From Novakomyces olei (lineage: Eukaryota > Ascomycota > Novakomycetes > Novakomycetales > Novakomycetaceae), in contig JADEYG010000015.1 in the NCBI GenBank assembly GCA_016906335.1, positions 1,004,501 through 1,068,500 of the forward strand: a stretch of 64,000 bases of DNA, in the 5' to 3' direction. The notes beneath the pieces are model-generated. The model ran no database searches. It had not been told where the DNA came from and worked only from the letters and a program-made list of their open reading frames with translations. Shown here one piece after another: positions 45,438 to 56,650 of the stretch. Position numbers and translations under genes: made by a program. Within the stretch, counting starts at the first letter, position 1. Each line of letters begins with the position of its first letter.

Positions 45438-46584
45438 CTACACAAATGGCAGCAGTGTGTACGCAAAAGCAACAGTAAACACAATACATTTGCGATACAC
45501 AGCGCGGTACCACGGCTCCTCTTGGCTCGTCATGGTAAACATTTGTGGAGGTGCTTGTTCTTGTGTGTCAGGGGCCCGGCGACGAGCTTCTCCATGATTC
45601 TGCAGTCTTAAAACCAGATTGCGCAAGCTTGCAACATTGATCGCTTGCAATCGTTCAAGCGGGAGGATACCACACAAGTGGAGGAAACCGAGGACAATAA
45701 CAAGGCTGACAAAAAGAAACCGCAGCCAGCCAAAATCTGGGCTGTGACGCAGTTCAGCAGTAGTGAAAAAGAGAGCTCCGCCCATGGCCACTAACCGAAC
45801 CATTGCCCAAATCCCTTGGAAATTTATTCGAGCCAGCCTTCGCGATAAAGGAATTGGCGTACTGCGCACGGGAGCAGATCTTAAAAAGACGCCATTTCTT
45901 TCGAGCAAGCAAACAGCTCTTGGCGAGAAAGCCAGTCCATCGTTGCCGTCGCTCCCGCGGACAAGCATATACGAATTAGGTCGCAGCCGAAACCGAAGAA
46001 CGCCTCTTGAATTTGTAGATCGTACAGGCAAGAGTACGAGATCTTCACTATTCTTGTTAGTTTCCAAATAAATGCAGCTAAATTAATATCCAAAATTAAT
46101 ATCCAAAATTAATATCCAAAATTAATATCGAAATACGATGTGGACCGACAACAAACACTTGCGCTTACTTTAGCTGTACTGCTTGATAGTATATAGGAAA
46201 GGTCCCGATCCTTGTGCTTTGCCGAGACGTCTGAGCGCTTTGATCCACTCCCGGCGCAGGGCTCGGAGACTCGGTTTGAGCAGTCGGCGGAGGGCTGCCT
46301 TGTGTACTCGTCTGTGCCCGGCGCTGCGTTAATGTATCGAGGTAATCAGAGTGTAGAGCAAGCAGCAACGTGGCAGGCATGAACCGCTCCGGCACGGCTT
46401 CCCTTAGAGACTCTGTGTCAGCGAGAACGCGGCCGCCAAAAATCAGGCGCTGGTACTGTACTGCAACCCCCGTCTGTTCAGTCAGGACTGTCTTGACGTC
46501 AGCGACTTTGGCGTCTTCCTGGACAGTAATTGCCATGTCCAGTGACGGCATAGCCGCACAGCGGACCTGCAGCGATAGCGACAT
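45438..46584 (-). CDS. HERP/Usa1-like ubiquitin-like-domain ER membrane protein, 2 exons
   Basis: Exons on the minus strand are 46169-46584 and 45438-46077 (1056 nt, 351 aa), joined over a 91-nt phase-2 intron. The N-terminus is a ubiquitin-like fold: SLSLQVRCAAMPSLDMAI, KVADVKTVLTEQTG, YQRLIFGGRVLADTESLREA. A Pro/Ser/Thr/Gln-rich linker follows. Exon 2 has two hydrophobic helices near its middle (about IWAMVRLVAMGGALFFTT and LRFLFVSLVIVLGFLHLCG) and a C-terminal hydrophobic segment. UBL plus paired helices is the architecture of mammalian HERP and yeast Usa1, which scaffold the Hrd1 ERAD ligase; a Dsc3-type subunit is the alternative. The intron contains a 13-bp minisatellite. Confidence 0.62.
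46081..46132. repeat. 13-bp minisatellite, 4 copies, in an intron
   Basis: Unit AATTAATATCCAA, last copy with changes, within the intron 46078-46168 of the UBL membrane protein gene. Confidence 0.93.
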
Positions 46585-47095
46585 TGTTTTCTTAGATCCA
46601 GATAAAAGAGGTATAAAGCGTTAGTTCATGCTAATCTGACCGAATCTACGTGTGGCGAGTGACTTGAGCAAAGGCCATCTCGACCCTCTGCGTGAGTGAG
46701 GCGACGCTTTACGCTTATTTATCAGTGTTACTCTATATACGTATACGTATGCGTATATTTAGTGCGTTTTTGACGCACTTTTGAACACGGCAGCTATTCG
46801 CGCACATTACATTCTACATGTATGTCTGAATATTCACAAAAGGTCTAATAATAACTGAAAATAAACGACCAAAACACGTATAGATTTCGATGAGCGACAA
46901 GATAATTTTGACAGGTATTCAGTGTTTGAAAATAATTATTTTCAGTCCGGAACATCACAGTTGCTCAAATAAAACATGGACGAGTAGACTAGTGCTGTCT
47001 AGCAAACAAAAGATATTTTTACGTGTATAATAATAATGTTACACCAACGAGCCTTTGTGCCCCCACGTTACCTTTACCGCATACCGACCGCCCTT

Positions 47096-47125
47096 TATAC
47101 TTGCGTATACTTGCGTATACTTGCC
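47096..47125. repeat. 10-bp tandem repeat, about 3 copies
   Basis: Unit TATACTTGCG, intergenic. Confidence 0.85.
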
Positions 47126-47175
47126 AGTACCTTTCTATCATTATCTTATAATAATTATAATCTAGGATTATTCTC

Positions 47176-47262
47176 TGTAGTTATTACATATAATTATTAC
47201 ATATAATTATTACATATAATTATTATCTATAATTATTATCTATAATTATTATGATTTTATAT
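47176..47262. repeat. ATAATTATTAC-type AT-rich tandem repeat
   Basis: About six to seven irregular copies of a 12-13 bp unit (TATAATTATTACA and TATAATTATTATC variants). Confidence 0.85.
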
Positions 47263-48148
47263 AATTATTATCTTATTATCTGTAGTTATTAACCATAATT
47301 TTCTGAAAATTTCTATCATTACTTGGAACGGATAAGCAAAAAGAGCAAAGATGGTATTGGCTTGACATTTAATATTTAATATACCCAATTTTTGAAGCTT
47401 CTCTGCATGGCGACTTGCGGTATTCGAGACCGGCCGTGTCGTCCACTATAATGAAATGTGACACATACTGCGACACAGTGGAAATTCGTGGTTGCCATAC
47501 TCAAGCAATGAATGACAGGGGAAAAGCAGACTTACAATGTTGACTGTTTAGAGCGTAAAGCACGACTTTGACAGTTGTATGTGAAGGGTGCGAGTAGGCA
47601 CGCGTCGCGTCCCCCTTTAATGCTGTAATCCTCAGCGAAGCGCGCGTTATGTATGCAGAGCACGACAGATTACTCGAATAAATGCGACCCGACGTGTTTG
47701 CGGGCCCAACAGTGTATAATTCCCCACTCACTTTCACACTATATCTGTAGAGAATATTATTTGGCCGTAACGCTATGGAGACTGCCATGCCTCTATATAT
47801 GTAAAATGCCCTAATCCTAACGGCCTTAAATGAGACGTATATTAATTACTTAATCTCGAGAGAAAAGACGGATCTCTGCACGAGTGCTTTGAGCCCAGTG
47901 AGTGACGTGTGCACCGACCGCTCTGCGTCTCGCGCGCTCGCCACTGTAGTGCTGCACTTTGAACCTTCGCCTCTCCTTTTGCGGCTGACTTGGAAGTTTG
48001 CTTCCCGTCAGTTTGAGGCGTTTCTTTTTGCTCGGAGAGTGCCCGTGACCTTTTGGGCGTAGCTGATCCGAGTAGAAGGAGCGGCACTCCGGCAAAGAGC
48101 GTACTGCCATTTATACTGACCGTCTCGCGTATACTTTTTTGCTACATA

Positions 48149-51100
48149 ATGCCGACAGCTCCACACGCTGCACTCTATGCGGCTTACCATCCGAACCATG
48201 ATCAGCCTGCCGACACGGACGGCAGTCTGCCCTCCGTTGGAAATGCTCATCACGCTTGGATGCCTTTACGGGTACGCCTTTTATTTTTATTTTTATTTTT
48301 AATTTTTATTTTTTTATTATTATTATTGCTTTTAATCCTTCCTACATGAAACTGGACCAGCGCTTGCTGGGGTTGTATGGACTGCCTGCGCTTTGAGTAT
48401 AATTTGCGTCTGCCTGCTAAAGTTTGGTTCTTTTTTCGTTTCTTTTGATTTTTTTCTTTTCAACTGTTGTTTAAACTGTTGTTTAAACTGTTGTTTAAAC
48501 TGTTGTTTAAACTGTTGTTTAAACTGTTCTTTAAACTGTTGTTTAAACTGTTGTTTAAACTGTTCTTTAAACTGTTCTTTAAACTGTTCTTTAAACTGTT
48601 CTTTTCAACTGTTCTTTTCAACTGTTCTTTTCAACTGTTCTTTTCAACTGTTCTTTGAACAATCACTCTCGCGATCTTGATTACAGTCTCCTTCTCATTA
48701 TGAACGTTTGTCGACTAATACCCACTCTAGTCGCCCTCTCCGGTAGAGCCACGGTCAAACCTGCCGATATCCTCACTACTGCTGCACGACGGTGCTGATA
48801 CTGACATGGCCACTTCAACGCCTGTTCGATCAGACTCTTCTACTCGTGACAGGGACGATTCACGGGCAGCGAAACGGAAAAAGCGTAAATCCACAAACGA
48901 GGCAGAAGAAGCTAAACGGCGACGGTCTTCAGTAAAACCGGAGAAAGAAGAAGCACCGGTTCAGAAGGTCACTCTGCGTATGAACACGACGCCCAGCGTT
49001 CAGCTGCCAGAACGTGGAGCCGACTCTGACGATGCTGTCTCTGATATTGATGCCGTCAGCGATGCAGACTCTTGCTTACCCGATCATGCAGAGGACAAGG
49101 CGGCTTACCAGGCCGGTCGGCGCCGGCATTTGAACCGATTAGACGCGTTAGAAAATGAACGGTTTCGGGCCACGTGCAGTAATATGCATTCGAGACTGCA
49201 ACATGCATACACACGTCCAGCAAACGTACCGAAACGCGTTATGGACGAGTGGTATCGCGAAGCGGCAGAGACAGAGTATGAAGCGGAGGACCAGTTGCGT
49301 CGACAATGGGACCAACGAGAAAGGAAAAGGCGTGACAATGAGCGCCGTGAACGATTAGAGGCCGATGAAAGGGACAGACGCCGACGTCGCAATGAGCGTC
49401 GTTCGGCTGCTAACAATAACGGCAGCAGTAGAGACGTTGGAGACGAGGCTTTTGAAGAGGAATCGGTGGCCAGTATTGCTCTAGGCCCCACAAAAGCAGA
49501 GGCAAACGTAGCCAAACCGAGTATATCCTCGAATTTGAATGAAATTGTACATGAAAAGGACGATATGACTGAGCTCATATCGCCCGATGCTTTACGAGCC
49601 ATATACAACAAACCTTTCCCCGTCAAGTACGTGGCCAGCTCAAAGGAAGAGCTGCAAGATATAATCTGGTTGGACATTGCTAGAAGGCAAGTCCCCCGTG
49701 TCCATCGACTGATCCATTTAAACCGCAATGTTCATCTCAGCAATTTGCGTAAAACTATCCAGCTGGCAACAAAGGAGTCTAAGCGCTGGCAGTTCCGTAC
49801 AAACAAGAACGTCAAGGACCAGCAGTCCAAGGCGAAGAGGGCAATGCGAGAAATGCTGGTGTTTTGGAAGCGACACGAGCGGGAAGAGCGGGATACACGG
49901 AGACGTGCTGAGCGGGATGCTGCGGAAAAGGCTCGCAAGGAAGAAGAGGCTCGGGAATCAAGAAGGCAGGCGCGTAAGCTGAATTTTTTGATTACTCAAA
50001 CCGAGCTCTATTCCCATTTTGTGGGCAACAAACTGGGCGAGAATGGTAATGGCAGCCAGCCTGCTCCTGATCAATTAGCAGTCACAGACGGAGGAGCAGA
50101 TGTGGCCGAGGCCAATGGACCAATTGACTTTGATGCGGATGATGAGCAAGTAATCCATCGGGCGGCAATGAGGAATGCTCAACAGGCAGTAGCTCAAGCA
50201 CGAGCAACTGCACAAACATTTGATGCCCCCTCACAGACTGCGGACGGCCAGGGCAACGAATACAATGAGGGCGAAATGAACTTTACAAATCCACAAATGG
50301 CCGGTGATATTGATGTTAAACAGCCCTCAATGCTGGCCTGCCAGCTGAAGGAGTATCAGCTGAAAGGCCTTAATTGGCTGGTCAATTTATACGAGCAAGG
50401 AATCAACGGGATCCTGGCGGACGAGATGGGTCTGGGTAAGACTGTACAGAGCATCTCTGTCATGGCCTATCTTGCTGAGGCCCATAATATATGGGGTCCC
50501 TTTCTAGTTATTGCCCCGGCCTCTACCCTGCACAATTGGCAGCAGGAGATTACGAGGTTTGTGCCCAATCTACGTGCTCTCCCATACTGGGGCAATGGCA
50601 AAGATCGTAAAGTGCTGCGCAAGTTTTGGTCTCGCAAGAGTCTGCAGTACACAAAAGATGCACCCTTCCATGTTGTCATTACGAGTTACCAGCTCGTTGT
50701 TCAAGACGCACAGTATTTCCAGAAAGTAAGGTGGCAGTATATGATCCTGGACGAAGCCCAGGCCATAAAGTCGAGCCAGAGCTCGAGGTGGAAGAACCTG
50801 CTGGCCTTCCACTGCCGCAATCGGCTGCTGCTTACAGGCACACCGATCCAGAACAATATGCAAGAGCTGTGGGCTCTTTTGCATTTCATTATGCCTACGC
50901 TCTTTGATTCGCATGACGAGTTTAGCGATTGGTTCTCCAAGGACATTGAGAGCCATGCTCAGAGCAATACACAGTTGAACGAGCAGCAGCTGCGTCGGCT
51001 GCATATGATTTTGAAGCCCTTTATGCTTCGGCGGGTAAAGAAGAATGTGCAGAGCGAGCTGGGCGAGAAGATTGAAAAGGAGATCTTTTGTGATTTATCC

Positions 51101-52873
51101 CACCGGCAGCGGACACTGTACCGACAGCTGCGGGACAAGATTTCCGTTGCAGAGATCTTGCAAAGGGCCTCTGATGGTGGGAACGATGACGTAGCCAGCC
51201 TGATGAACCTGGTGATGCAGTTTCGTAAAGTGTGCAACCACCCAGACTTGTTTGAGCGGGCAGACGTACGCAGCCCTCTGTGCTTTGGCGAGTGGGTCGA
51301 GACGGCCAGTCTGCTCAGGGAGACTGCACTGTATGTGCCCTATGCTCTGCGCAGTATGATAAAACTGCCTCTGCCCCGGCTGGTCTACCGCGACGGCGGA
51401 CTGCTCACAGAGCCAGGGTACAACTGTGCCGCTGGGTTCAGGGCAAAGTATATCGGCAACTTGCTCAGTGTATGGAACCCGGCACTGAGCAGTACTAACC
51501 TCGCCTCCCTACTAAAAGCCAGCAGCCTGTCTCCGGCAGAGGCCTACAGTATACATAAGCAGTCGCTGGTAGACAGGGCCCTCTGTCTGCAGTTGGACGA
51601 GCGCAGCAGTGCTGCTATGGCACAAACAACTCGGCAGCAATGGATTGAGCAAGACAATAGAGACAAAAAAGACAAAGACAATAGGGCCACGGGGCCCCGT
51701 GGCTCTATCAGACTGGACCAGATAACAGCCTGGCCAGACTACTCGGCCGGCAATGGACCCATGTCTGAGCTTTTGAGTGTGGGCCGACGCGTATTCGCTC
51801 GGGAGCGGCTGAACCGTATTGCGCCAATGTACGATGCCAGTGTGGCTGCTCCACCAGTCGAGGCTATCTGCAGTGACAGGACGTTTGTTACGGAGCAAGA
51901 GCAGCTGCTGTTTAGCCCACTGAGGAAGAAACAGCTGATGGGCCCCAATGAGCTGGACGAAAATGCCGTTTTGTACATGGGACAGGACCCTCCCTTACTG
52001 CCCCACTCGCTGCTACCGGCTCCGAACCTTGATCTGGCCGGGTTCTCGTCCATACGGGTCCCCTCAATGTCTCGCTTCTTATCGGACTCTGGCAAACTGG
52101 CACAGCTGGATAAACTGCTGGCCCGGTTGAAAGTGGACGGGCACCGTGTCCTTATTTACTTTCAAATGACACGCATGATTGATCTGATGGAGGAGTACCT
52201 AACGTACCGGCAGTACCGCTACCTCCGCCTGGACGGGTCCTCCCGTATCTCTGAGCGCAGAGATATGGTCAATGACTGGCAGACGAGGCCAGAGCTGTTT
52301 GTGTTTTTGCTCAGCACCCGTGCTGGTGGTCTCGGGATCAATTTGACTGCCGCTGACACCGTCATCTTCTACGATAGTGACTGGAATCCGACGATAGACA
52401 GTCAGGCAGCAGATAGGGCTCATCGCCTGGGCCAAACAAAGCAGGTTACCGTGTACCGGCTCATTACAAGGGGCACTATCGAGGAGAGGATCCTGCGCCG
52501 AGCCAGGGAGAAGGAGGAAGTACAAAAAGTTGTTATTTCTGGGGGAGAATACAAGAAGGATGTCGACTTTAGCAAAGGCTCTCGCGAAGTTGTTTCCTGG
52601 CTTTTGGACGACGATGAGCTGGAGTTGCAGGCACAGAGACAGCAGCAAATAGAAGCAGCAAATCCCACGAATGGCAATAAACCGTCGAGGGGTAAGAGGC
52701 AGGCAAGCGGACGCAAGTCTGGAAGCACAGGTGCAGGCGCTTCCACGCCAGCTGGTAACGGAACACTATCTATGGAAGACATGTACCATGAAGGCGAGGG
52801 CAATTTCGACACGGACACTACGCCGTCAGGCGCAGGCACTCCGGCGCGTGTCAGTACAAAGAAGCGGCGGTAG
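48149..52873 (+). CDS. INO80: INO80 chromatin-remodelling ATPase, 2 exons
   Basis: Catalytic subunit of the INO80 complex, which slides and edits nucleosomes at promoters, forks and breaks. Exons are 48149-48271 and 48731-52873 (4266 nt, 1421 aa). Exon 1 (MPTAPHAALYAAYHPNHD) joins at phase 0 to SPSPVEPRSNLPISSLL, a typical Ino80 N-terminal motif; the acceptor is preceded by GACTAAT. A charged region and the DBINO/HSA segment follow (about 300-430, with KARKEEEARESRRQARKLNF). The Snf2 N lobe has GILADEMGLGKT (about 604) and ILDEAQAIKS (about 713). A long insertion of over 200 residues separates it from the C lobe (about 1161-1310: LRLDGSSRISERRDMV, STRAGGLGINLTAADTVIFY, DRAHRLGQTKQV). The spacer length is the Ino80 signature among Snf2 ATPases. 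Intron 1 is 459 nt. Confidence 0.96.
48461..48658. repeat. 12/13-bp minisatellite in INO80 intron 1
   Basis: About twelve copies of CTGTTGTTTAAA and its CTGTTCTTTAAA variant, then about four to five copies of CTGTTCTTTTCAA; lies wholly inside the intron 48272-48730. Confidence 0.95.
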
Positions 52874-53000
52874 GCGGCACAGTATTCCATTAATTTCAAC
52901 AGTAAATGGAATATAGTGAAAGGCAAATTGCTCTTTTATTTTGTCCAATACAGTGTCCATACTGGTCAGGCCTAAATCGGGCGTTGAGCAGAGCCTGCAA

Positions 53001-53070
53001 ATGTCTGCAAATGTCTGCAAATGTCTGCAGATGTCTGCAAATGTCTGCAAATGTCTGCAGATGTCTACAA
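53001..53070. repeat. 10-bp minisatellite, 7 copies
   Basis: Seven units of ATGTCTGCAA with single-base variants (terminal G, or TCTACAA in the last). Confidence 0.97.
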
Positions 53071-53207
53071 ACGATAGAATAGGCTGATATTTTGAATAGA
53101 GCTATGGGAGATATTCATCATTGTGCAATCTTGCCACTACACAGGCAGTGCCGTTGCAATTGTAACCAACCGTATACATATTATAAATGACTCTTGTTTA
53201 TATATAG

Positions 53208-53239
<32 letters not shown>

Positions 53240-53287
53240 GTATATTAGTTTTAATATATATATATATAAAATCATAAGACCACAATC

Positions 53288-53301
53288 AGGGTTAGGGTTA
53301 G
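53288..53301. promoter_or_regulatory. AGGGTTAGGGTTAG motif upstream of the Zn2Cys6 gene
   Basis: Two and a half TTAGGG units 73-86 bp upstream of the ATG. It may be a site for a TTAGGG-binding factor (Tbf1/Teb1 or Rap1 class); inferred from motif only. Confidence 0.4.
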
Positions 53302-53373
53302 TTATAATTGTACCTTTAATGGCAGCCCCGTTTGCGACAAAGGCGAAAGGCACACGGGCCAAAGTGCCGTTAA

Positions 53374-55833
53374 ATGGCGCACGCAGACGTGTCGAGTGAG
53401 GACACGTTAACGCCGCGTCGGCGTTACCGCGGCCTAAAATCGTGTGTGCTCTGCCATCGCCGAAAAATACGGTGCGACCGTGTTTTCCCCTGTTCACATT
53501 GTCGCGATCGCAATCAGCAAGCGCTGTGTCCAGGATTCCATGACGAGGACTCTGTGCTTAAAGCGGCGGCCGGTAATAATCGCGTAATAAAGCACCCTCA
53601 GTCTGAGTCGTGGCGGCTGAAAACGGGTGCCGTTAAGCCAATTGGCGGAGACGTACAGTCTACTCGCAATGGCTCTCACCAAATAGCGCCGACAACGATG
53701 GCTCTTGAAAGCGGCAGTGCCGATAGCGCCGGCAGCACTGACTCGTGTTTTTCCGCCGGCAAAGGCAAAGCCGCGTCTGCTTCCACGACCATCGCACTCG
53801 CGAACCAACGGTCTGGTCGGCGGATGCGTAGTGTGTCTTTGACTGAGCCGGCAATAAAGTATACAGGAGGGACACAGTACTCTTCCTCTCGGCCGAGTTA
53901 TAGAGCCATCAACCATAAACCAAAGCCGTCCGTTGCACGAGTGGAGAGTTTGCCGTCTCAATATAGTCCGACCGAGAGTTTGTCGTCTCAAAGTTTGCCG
54001 ATAGAGAGCTGTCCACCGGAATCCCACTCTTTAGCTCTTTCTCCCACCCTCAAACATGCGCCTCTAACCACCTCCAATCATGCCAATCCTGGAGCCAACG
54101 ACAATGCCTTTGTTGGCCTCAACACGGACCGGCACGGCCATTCACGGACGGTGGGCATTCTCGACGCTACTGACGAAACGGACCCGCCAGCACAGAATGG
54201 GACGGGTTCCTTTATAGCCAATGGCTCTGTCTACTCCGTTGACCCTCTGCTGCCAATGACGGGGACTCCTGTATTCTCCATAAAGGAGCTCAAGGCCGCT
54301 CTTCCACCGGCAGAAACAGCCACCAGACTCGTACAAACTGCCCTCGAGTACACTGACGTCATTGCCCACAGTTATTATCGGCCAGACGTGGAACGGCGGC
54401 TGCCGGGGCTCCGGCAGCTGCCTCACTGCCTCGAAACTCTCTACGCCTACGCTTTCTACTATGCCCTTTTCGCTATCGGCGACCTTTTTGCCGGGGGTAA
54501 GGCATACGTTGAGCACTATACCCGCTCAAAGGCGTGTTTGGCACAGACACAGTTTGTGTCGGACGGCTCAATGGACGCGTTGAACGCTCTGTTTCTGCAT
54601 GTAACACTGCTTACGCATCTGCCTGCAAGGGCACGGTACACGAGGGCAGCGGGCAATTTACTGGCTCTTGTCCACCGTACTGCCATCCTGATGGGCCTCG
54701 ACAAACGTGTGGCGGCCTGGCAATTGCCGCCAGTGGCAGAGGAGACAAGGACTCGGGCCTGGTGGAGTATTGCGGCTGTGGATATGACTCTGAGCTGGAG
54801 TACAGGGCTGCCTCCTCTGACCTTTGACTATGGCTATGTGCCTGTACGCAATTGCTCCGATGAGGAGCTGGGCACTGCTCCAGACTCGGCTGCTATTCCC
54901 AATCATGCCCTGGGCCATGAGGAGCTCCAGGGGTTCGATGCGTGTGCCTCTACTTACTGGCTCTTTTACGAGTACTATGCCTACACCCAGTCGCCTGCTG
55001 CCATTGACTATGACCGTGTAGTAGAGTTGACTGACCGGCTGCAAGTACCCACCCGGGGCCTGGACGTCCGGACTCTGCCTGCCGATCCCAGTATCGGGTA
55101 CGTTCACTTCCGCTTTACCCGCTGGCTGCTGCAAGTAGTCCTGCACCGTCGTTATGTCTTGGAAATGTCCCGCCAGAATCGGCAGCAATCGCAATTGCAA
55201 TCGCAAACTGCTGCCGGTCCTACGTACCTTTATACTATCGCTCTCATGTCCTCAATCACTGCGGCAATGGCGGCAATGATTGAAACGGTAAACGCTTCAG
55301 AGGGGAAAGCAAAGCGATTGCTGTACCGCTCTTCTGTCTACGCAAGAATAACTGCCAGCAGTGCCCTGCTTACTATGAAACTGGCAGTAATGCCCAACAC
55401 TGCTTTGCTCGCGGCCAGTGGACCTCATTTTGCTACAATTGCTGGCTACCTGTCCACGTTCCCTGCCCTGAGATTTGGAGAACTGTACCATGCTTTTTGT
55501 AACGGTACAGAGGCTTTCTTTGCCAGTATGCGCCGGCATCTGGGAAACACATTCACGTCTACACTGCCTACTGCTCAGCAGGATAGTCTGAGGCAGGCTC
55601 AGGCCAGTGACGAGAGCAATTCTGCCGTTGATTATGAATCAGCAGCGGCAGCAGTTCTAATGGAAGCAGCAGCGGGCAATCGTTCGGCGGCCGCGACAGC
55701 GTCGAAGCACGGGTACAATCACCCAGAGAATGGGGCTGACTACAGCGGCGTTGGGGAGGGCGACGATTTTGCTTGGCTGCAGGCAATCGTGTATGGCGAA
55801 ACGGAGATGCTGGACCGCGTTTTGGCCGGCTGA
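53374..55833 (+). CDS. Zn2Cys6 fungal transcription factor with fungal-specific TF domain
   Basis: Single exon, 819 aa, nuclear. The binuclear zinc cluster lies at about residues 28-56 (CVLCHRRKIRCDRVFPC then SHC and a final C), spacing C-x2-C-x6-C-x5-C-x2-C-x8-C, preceded by a basic RRRYRGLKS. A Ser-rich linker with imperfect ES(L)PSQ-like repeats follows. The middle homology region (about 300-620) has YAFYYALFAIGDLF, LVHRTAILMGLDKRVAAWQL and RTRAWWSIAAVDMTLSWSTG, the usual 'R-R-xWW' block. The C-terminus is Ala-rich and acidic. Class and regulated pathway cannot be named from sequence. Confidence 0.92.
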   Translation: MAHADVSSEDTLTPRRRYRGLKSCVLCHRRKIRCDRVFPCSHCRDRNQQALCPGFHDEDSVLKAAAGNNRVIKHPQSESWRLKTGAVKPIGGDVQSTRNGSHQIAPTTMALESGSADSAGSTDSCFSAGKGKAASASTTIALANQRSGRRMRSVSLTEPAIKYTGGTQYSSSRPSYRAINHKPKPSVARVESLPSQYSPTESLSSQSLPIESCPPESHSLALSPTLKHAPLTTSNHANPGANDNAFVGLNTDRHGHSRTVGILDATDETDPPAQNGTGSFIANGSVYSVDPLLPMTGTPVFSIKELKAALPPAETATRLVQTALEYTDVIAHSYYRPDVERRLPGLRQLPHCLETLYAYAFYYALFAIGDLFAGGKAYVEHYTRSKACLAQTQFVSDGSMDALNALFLHVTLLTHLPARARYTRAAGNLLALVHRTAILMGLDKRVAAWQLPPVAEETRTRAWWSIAAVDMTLSWSTGLPPLTFDYGYVPVRNCSDEELGTAPDSAAIPNHALGHEELQGFDACASTYWLFYEYYAYTQSPAAIDYDRVVELTDRLQVPTRGLDVRTLPADPSIGYVHFRFTRWLLQVVLHRRYVLEMSRQNRQQSQLQSQTAAGPTYLYTIALMSSITAAMAAMIETVNASEGKAKRLLYRSSVYARITASSALLTMKLAVMPNTALLAASGPHFATIAGYLSTFPALRFGELYHAFCNGTEAFFASMRRHLGNTFTSTLPTAQQDSLRQAQASDESNSAVDYESAAAAVLMEAAAGNRSAAATASKHGYNHPENGADYSGVGEGDDFAWLQAIVYGETEMLDRVLAG

Positions 55834-56012
55834 GTTGGGGCCGTGTGCTGCGATTATTACACTAGGCTACTAGTATTAATTTCTGTATGATTAACCCTAA
55901 CCCTGACTCGCTACTCCTTGTAATGCTGATAACGCTTGATGCGTAATTTACGTCTTTTTGCGTTGACCTGTAATTTTACACTGCCAATCTATGCGTAATC
56001 GAATACTAAAAG
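55834..56012. other. Spacer with AACCCTAACCCT motif after the Zn2Cys6 gene
   Basis: Contains TAACCCTAACCCT at 55892-55904, the reverse-strand form of the TTAGGG motif, just before a tandem array. Confidence 0.45.
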
Positions 56013-56615
56013 TAAAATCTGCAATAAAATCTGCAAATCTACAAATAAAATCTGCAAATAAACCTGCAAATAAAATCTACAAATAAATCTACAAATAAAG
56101 TCTGCAAATAAAATCTGCAAATAAACCTGCAATAAAATCTGCAGTTAAACCTGCAATAAAACCTGCAAATAAATCTACAAATAAAATCTGCAAATAAAAT
56201 CTGCAAATCTACAAATAAAACCTGCAAATAAACCTGCAAATAAATCTGCAATAAAACCTGCAAATAAATCTACAAATAAAACCTGCAAATAAATCTACAA
56301 ATAAAATCTGCAAATAAACCTGCAATAAAATCTACAAATAACACCTGCAAATAAACCTGCAAATAAATCTACAAATAAATCTGCAATAAAATCTGCAAAT
56401 CTACAAATAAAACCTGCAAATAAACCTGCAAATAAATCTGCAATAAAACCTGCAAATAAATCTACAAATAAAACCTGCAAATAAACCTGCAAATAAATCT
56501 GCAATAAAACCTGCAAATAAATCTACAAATAAAATCTGCAAATAAACCTGCAATAAAATCTACAAATAAATCTGCAAATAAAGTCTACAACAAAATCTAC
56601 AACAAATCTACAAAC
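56013..56615. repeat. 600-bp degenerate 12/13-bp tandem array upstream of RPA49
   Basis: Roughly 45-50 copies of units such as AAATAAATCTGC, AATAAAACCTGC and AAATAAATCTAC in one orientation, with higher-order similarity between about 56140-56290 and 56390-56545. It ends about 35 bp before the RPA49 start codon. The minus-strand ORFs across it are consequences of the repeat. Confidence 0.97.
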
Positions 56616-56650
56616 CTGTCAATTGCTGTCGGCTTTAAGCCGCAAGACTG

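Larger units (their letters stand above)
46585..48148. other. Divergent intergenic region, UBL membrane protein / INO80
   Basis: 1.6 kb, AT-rich at 46.7-47.3 kb with two short tandem repeats. Minus-strand ORFs at 47501-47788 and 47850-48110 have no recognisable family; the second is basic but abuts the INO80 start and is probably chance. A GC-richer zone lies just before INO80. Confidence 0.5.
52874..53373. other. Intergenic, INO80 to Zn2Cys6 regulator
   Basis: Contains a perfect-register 10-bp minisatellite (53001-53070), TA-rich microsatellites (about 53206-53268) and a TTAGGG-type motif. No gene. Confidence 0.7.

Noticed and set aside
47501-48110. Minus-strand ORFs upstream of INO80
   Set aside because: No recognisable domain; the downstream one sits 39 bp from the INO80 start, leaving no promoter space, and alternative frames are equally open.
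48393-48680. CLNC-repeat ORF
   Set aside because: Translation of the minisatellite inside INO80 intron 1.
53205-53270. TA-rich tract as a replication origin or centromere element
   Set aside because: Simple TA microsatellites are common here; there is no supporting ACS-like or centromeric structure.
56039-56516. Cys/Phe/Tyr-rich minus-strand ORFs (ICRFIC repeats)
   Set aside because: They are translations of the tandem array; repeat unit and reading frame coincide by chance.
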